A stretch of 64,000 bases of DNA from Prosapia bicincta (taxonomy: Eukaryota; Arthropoda; Insecta; Hemiptera; Cercopidae), in contig JBAIZL010000005.1 in assembly GCA_036971475.1 (NCBI GenBank), positions 236,914,869-236,978,868 of the forward strand, written 5' to 3'. This document shows positions 60,031 through 64,000 of this stretch, piece after piece. The notes under the pieces were generated by a model that saw only the letters and a list, made by a program, of their open reading frames with translations, searched no databases and was not told where the DNA came from. The first letter of the stretch is position 1. Each line of letters begins with the position of its first letter. The position numbers and the translations under genes were made by a program.

Positions 60031-63000
60031 TGTTTAGGGTTACACCACCAGCGATATTGTTACTCACAAAAGAGGATGGAGCAACTAGGTATGATATTGA
60101 AATAATAAGAGGAGGCAGCTAGATATGGTTATTCAGATAAGATAATGACACCACCATGCATGTGGCTATTCACATAGTAGGATAAGGCCAAAAGGGATGA
60201 AATTAAGACAAGAAAAGAAAACCCCCAATTATAATTATTCAGATAAGACGATCGCAACACCGGGGATGTGGATATTCGCATAAGAGGATGAAGCCACTAG
60301 GGGTGATATGTAGATAAGAAAAAGAACCGTTCAGTTATGATAATTCAGATAAGAAGATAGTACCACCAGGGATGTGGATATTCGCATAGGAGGTTCCACT
60401 CACTAGGGGTGATGTTTAGATAAGAATAGGAAGCCCCATATTATAAATATTCAGGTAAGAAAATGGCACCACCAGGGATGTGGATATTCGCATAGGAGGA
60501 TGAAACCACTAGTAATGATATTTAGATAAGAAAAGGAACCCTCCAGTTATGATAATTCAGATAAGAAGATGGCACCACCAGGGATATGGATATTCACATA
60601 GGAGGATGAAGCCATCAGAGATATGGTTATTCACATAGGAGGAGGAAGCCACGAGGGATGATATTAAGGTAGAAAATTAAGCCTCCAGTTATGTTTATTC
60701 GGATGAAAGGATAACGCCCCCAGGGATGTGACTATTCACATAGGAGGATGAAGCCATCAGGAGATATGGTTATTCACATCGGAGGAGGAAGCCACCAGGG
60801 ATGTGACTATTCACATAGGAGGATGAAGCCATCAGAGATATGGTTATTCACATAGGAGGAGGAAGCCACCAGGGATGATATTTAGATAAGAAAAGGAACC
60901 CTCCAGTTATGATTATTCAGATATGAAGATGGTACCACCAGGGATATGGATATTCACATAGGAGGAGGAAGCCACCAGGGATGATATTAAGGTAAGAAAA
61001 GGGACCCTCCAGTTATGATTATTCAGATATGAAGATGGTACCACCAGGGATATGGATATTCACATAGGAGGAGGAAGCCACCAGGGATGATATTTAGATA
61101 AGAAAAGGAACCCTCCAGTTATGATTATTCAGATATGAAGATGGTACCACCAGGGATATGGATATTCACATAGGAGGATGAAGCCATCAGAGATATGGTT
61201 ATTCACATAGGAGGAGGAAGCCACCAGGGATGATATTAAGGTAGAAAATTAAGCATCCAGTTATGTTTATTTGGATGAAAGGATAACGCCCCCAGGGATG
61301 TGACTATTCACATAGGAGGATGAAGCCATCAGGAGATATGGTTATTCACATAGGAGGATGAAGCCACCATGGATGATATTAAGGTAAGAAAAGGGACCCT
61401 CCAGTTATGATTATTCAGATAGGAAGATGGTACCTCCAGGGATATGGATATTCACATAGGAGGATGAAGCCATCAGAGATATGGTTATTCACATAGGAGG
61501 AGGAAGCCACCAGGGATGATATTTAGATAAGAAAAGGAACCCACCAGTTATGATTATTCAGATATGAAGATGGTACCACCAGGGATATGGATATTCACAT
61601 AGGAGGATGAAGCCATCAGAGATATGGTTATTCACATAGGAGGAGGAAGCCACCAGGGATGATATTAAGGTAGAAAATTAAGCCCCCAGTTATGTTTATT
61701 CGGATGAAAGGATAACGCCCCCAGGGATGTGACTATTCACATAGGAGGATGACGCCATCAGGAGATATGGTTATTCACATAGGAGGATGAAGCCACCATG
61801 GATGATATTAAGGTAAGAAAAGGGACCCTCCAGTTATGATTATTCAGATAGGAAGATGGTACCTCCAGGGATATGGATATTCACATAGGAGGATGAAGCC
61901 ATCAGAGATATGGTTATTCACATAGGAGGAGGAAGCCACCAGGGATGATATTAAGGTAGAAAATTAAGCCTCCAGTTATGTTTATTCGGATGAAAGGATA
62001 ACGCCCCCAGGGATGTGACTATTCACATAGGAGGATGAAGCCATCAGGAGATATGGTTATTCACATAGGAGGAGGAAGCCACCAGGGATGATATTTAGAT
62101 AAGAAAAGGAACCCTCCAGTTATGATTATTCAGATATGAAGATGGCACCACCAGGGATATGGATATTCACATAGGAGGATGAAGCCATCAGAGATATGGT
62201 TATTCACATAGGAGGAGGAAGCCACCAGGGATGATATTAAGGTAGAAAATTAAGCCTCCAGTTATGTTTATTCGGATGAAAGGATAACGCCCCCAGGGAT
62301 GTGACTATTCACATAGGAGGATGAAGCCATCAGGAGATATGGTTATTCACATAGGAGGATGAAGCCACCATGGATGATATTAAGGTGAGAAAAGGGACCC
62401 TCCACTTATGATTATTCAGATAGGAAGATGGTACCTCCAGGGATATGGATATTCACATAGGAGGATTAAGCCACCAGGGATATAGTTATTCACATAGGAG
62501 GTTTAAGCCACCAGGGATATGGTTATTCACATAGGAGGATGAAGCCATCAGAGATATGGTTATTCACATAGGAGGAGGAAGCCACCAGGGATGATATTTA
62601 GATAAGAAAAGGAACCCACCAGTTATGATTATTCAGATATGAAGATGGTACCACCAGGGATATGGATATTCACATAGGAGGATGAAGCCATCAGAGATAT
62701 GGTTATTCACATAGGAGGAGGAAGCCACCAGGGATGATATTAAGGTAGAAAATTAAGCCCCCAGTTATGTTTATTCGGATGAAAGGATAACGCCCCCAGG
62801 GATGTGACTATTCACATAGGAGGATGACGCCATCAGGAGATATGGTTATTCACATAGGAGGATGAAGCCACCATGGATGATATTAAGGTAAGAAAAGGGA
62901 CCCTCCAGTTATGATTATTCAGATAGGAAGATAGTACCTCCAGGGATATGGATATTCACATAGGAGGATGAAGCCATCAGAGATATGGTTATTCACATAG

Positions 63001-63972
63001 GAGGAGGAAGCCACCAGGGATGATATTAAGGTAGAAAATTAAGCCTCCAGTTATGTTTATTCGGATGAAAGGATAACGCTCCCAGGGATGTGACTATTCA
63101 CATAGGAGGATGAAGCCATCAGGAGATATGGTTATTCACATAGGAGGAGGAAGCCACCAGGGATGATATTTAGATAAGAAAAGGAACCCTCCAGTTATGA
63201 TTATTCAGATATGAAGATGGCACCACCAGGGATATGGATATTCACATAGGAGGATGAAGCCATCAGAGATATGGTTATTCACATAGGAGGAGGAAGCCAC
63301 CAGGGATGATATTAAGGTAGAAAATTAAGCCTCCAGTTATGTTTATTCGGATGAAAGGATAACGCCCCCAGGGATGTGACTATTCACATAGGAGGATGAA
63401 GCCATCAGGAGATATGGTTATTCACATAGGAGGATGAAGCCACCATGGATGATATTAAGGTAAGAAAAGGGACCCTCCACTTATGATTATTCAGATAGGA
63501 AGATGGTACCTCCAGGGATATGGATATTCACATAGGAGGATTAAGCCACCAGGGATATAGTTATTCACATAGGAGGTTTAAGCCACCAGGGATATGGTTA
63601 TTCACATAGGAGGATGAAAGCCACCAGAGATGTGGTTATTCACATAGGAGGATGAAAGCCACCAGAGATATGGCTATTCACATAGGAGGATGAAAGCCAC
63701 CAGAGATGTGGCTATTCACATAGGAGGATGAAGCCACCAGAGATATGGTTATTCACATAGGAGGATGAAAGCCACCAGAGATGTGGTTATTCACATAAGC
63801 CATCAGGGATGATATCCAAATTAGAAAAGAAATCCACCAGGGATGATATTTAAGAAAATAACGACTTCACCTGGGATGACATTAAAATACGAGAATGATA
63901 TGAGCAGAGATGTGGCTATTTACACATATTGGAGTAGCCACCAAAAGTGATATTCAGATAAAAGGAATAACC
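60031..63972 (+). repeat. 34-38-bp minisatellite with higher-order structure
   Basis: Alternating unit types include CCACCAGGGATATGGATATT followed by CACATAGGAGGATGAAG, CCATCAGAGATATGG, CCACCAGGGATGATATTAAGG, CTCCAGTTATGTTTATTCGG followed by ATGAAAGGATAACGC, and others. Higher-order sets return at about 286 bp (GGATAACGC at about 61711, 61997, 62283). A block of about 1,075 bp is duplicated (about 61450-62540 against 62525-63615). The array is degenerate at its left edge (60031-60700) and nearly reaches the end of the window. Confidence 0.95.
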
Positions 63973-64000
63973 CTAAAAGTACACGTATAAAGTATACAAT

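Overview
This window looks like non-coding, repeat-dense chromosomal DNA from an arthropod, most likely an insect. It is AT-rich throughout. I see no operon-like packing, no ribosome binding sites, no long non-repetitive open frame and no recognisable host exon. The insect reading rests on a degenerate TTAGG-type block, two hAT elements, decayed LINE fragments with insect-typical tails, an AACCGACTTC-type dispersed motif and very long CA/TG microsatellites. A hemipteran or similar medium-to-large insect genome is plausible, but I cannot place it more precisely.

Layout. 0-9 kb: a 270-bp TG tract, a 15-bp minisatellite, three copies of a short dispersed element (called family 1 here), a complete 698-bp hAT element with a perfect 8-bp target duplication, a tRNA-derived SINE-like segment and a LINE RNase H relic. 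9.2-16.4 kb: a satellite array of 150-bp units (about 48 copies) with higher-order duplications. 16.7-20 kb: a diverged relative of family 1 (family 2) with a 49-bp minisatellite at its end, then a TTAGG-like block. 20.8-34 kb: a second hAT element, more family 1 copies, a foldback element, and a 1-kb repeat that replaces the middle of one family 1 copy. 35-36.6 kb: a 28-bp minisatellite. 37.8-39.4 kb: three copies of a roughly 340-bp unit. 41-48.6 kb: a second copy of the 1-kb repeat, family 1 copies carrying TA, CA and TG tracts, a 211-bp near-perfect palindrome, a LINE reverse transcriptase relic, and a solitary diverged relative of the 150-bp satellite. 49-60 kb: a G-rich minisatellite, a family 2 copy, long CA/TA/CT tracts and a last family 1 copy. 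60-64 kb: a 34-38-bp minisatellite with higher-order structure that runs to near the end of the window.

No set of genes works together here. The coherent story is one of repeats. A family of about 12 short elements carries a duplicated CAGCTG-containing core and an internal site where microsatellites repeatedly expand. Several tandem arrays appear to have grown from dispersed sequences. Scattered CpG-containing islets between the repeats, one with four TTTATGRC-type sites and one with an RFX-like X-box, are the best candidates for conserved regulatory DNA, but this is inference from motifs only.
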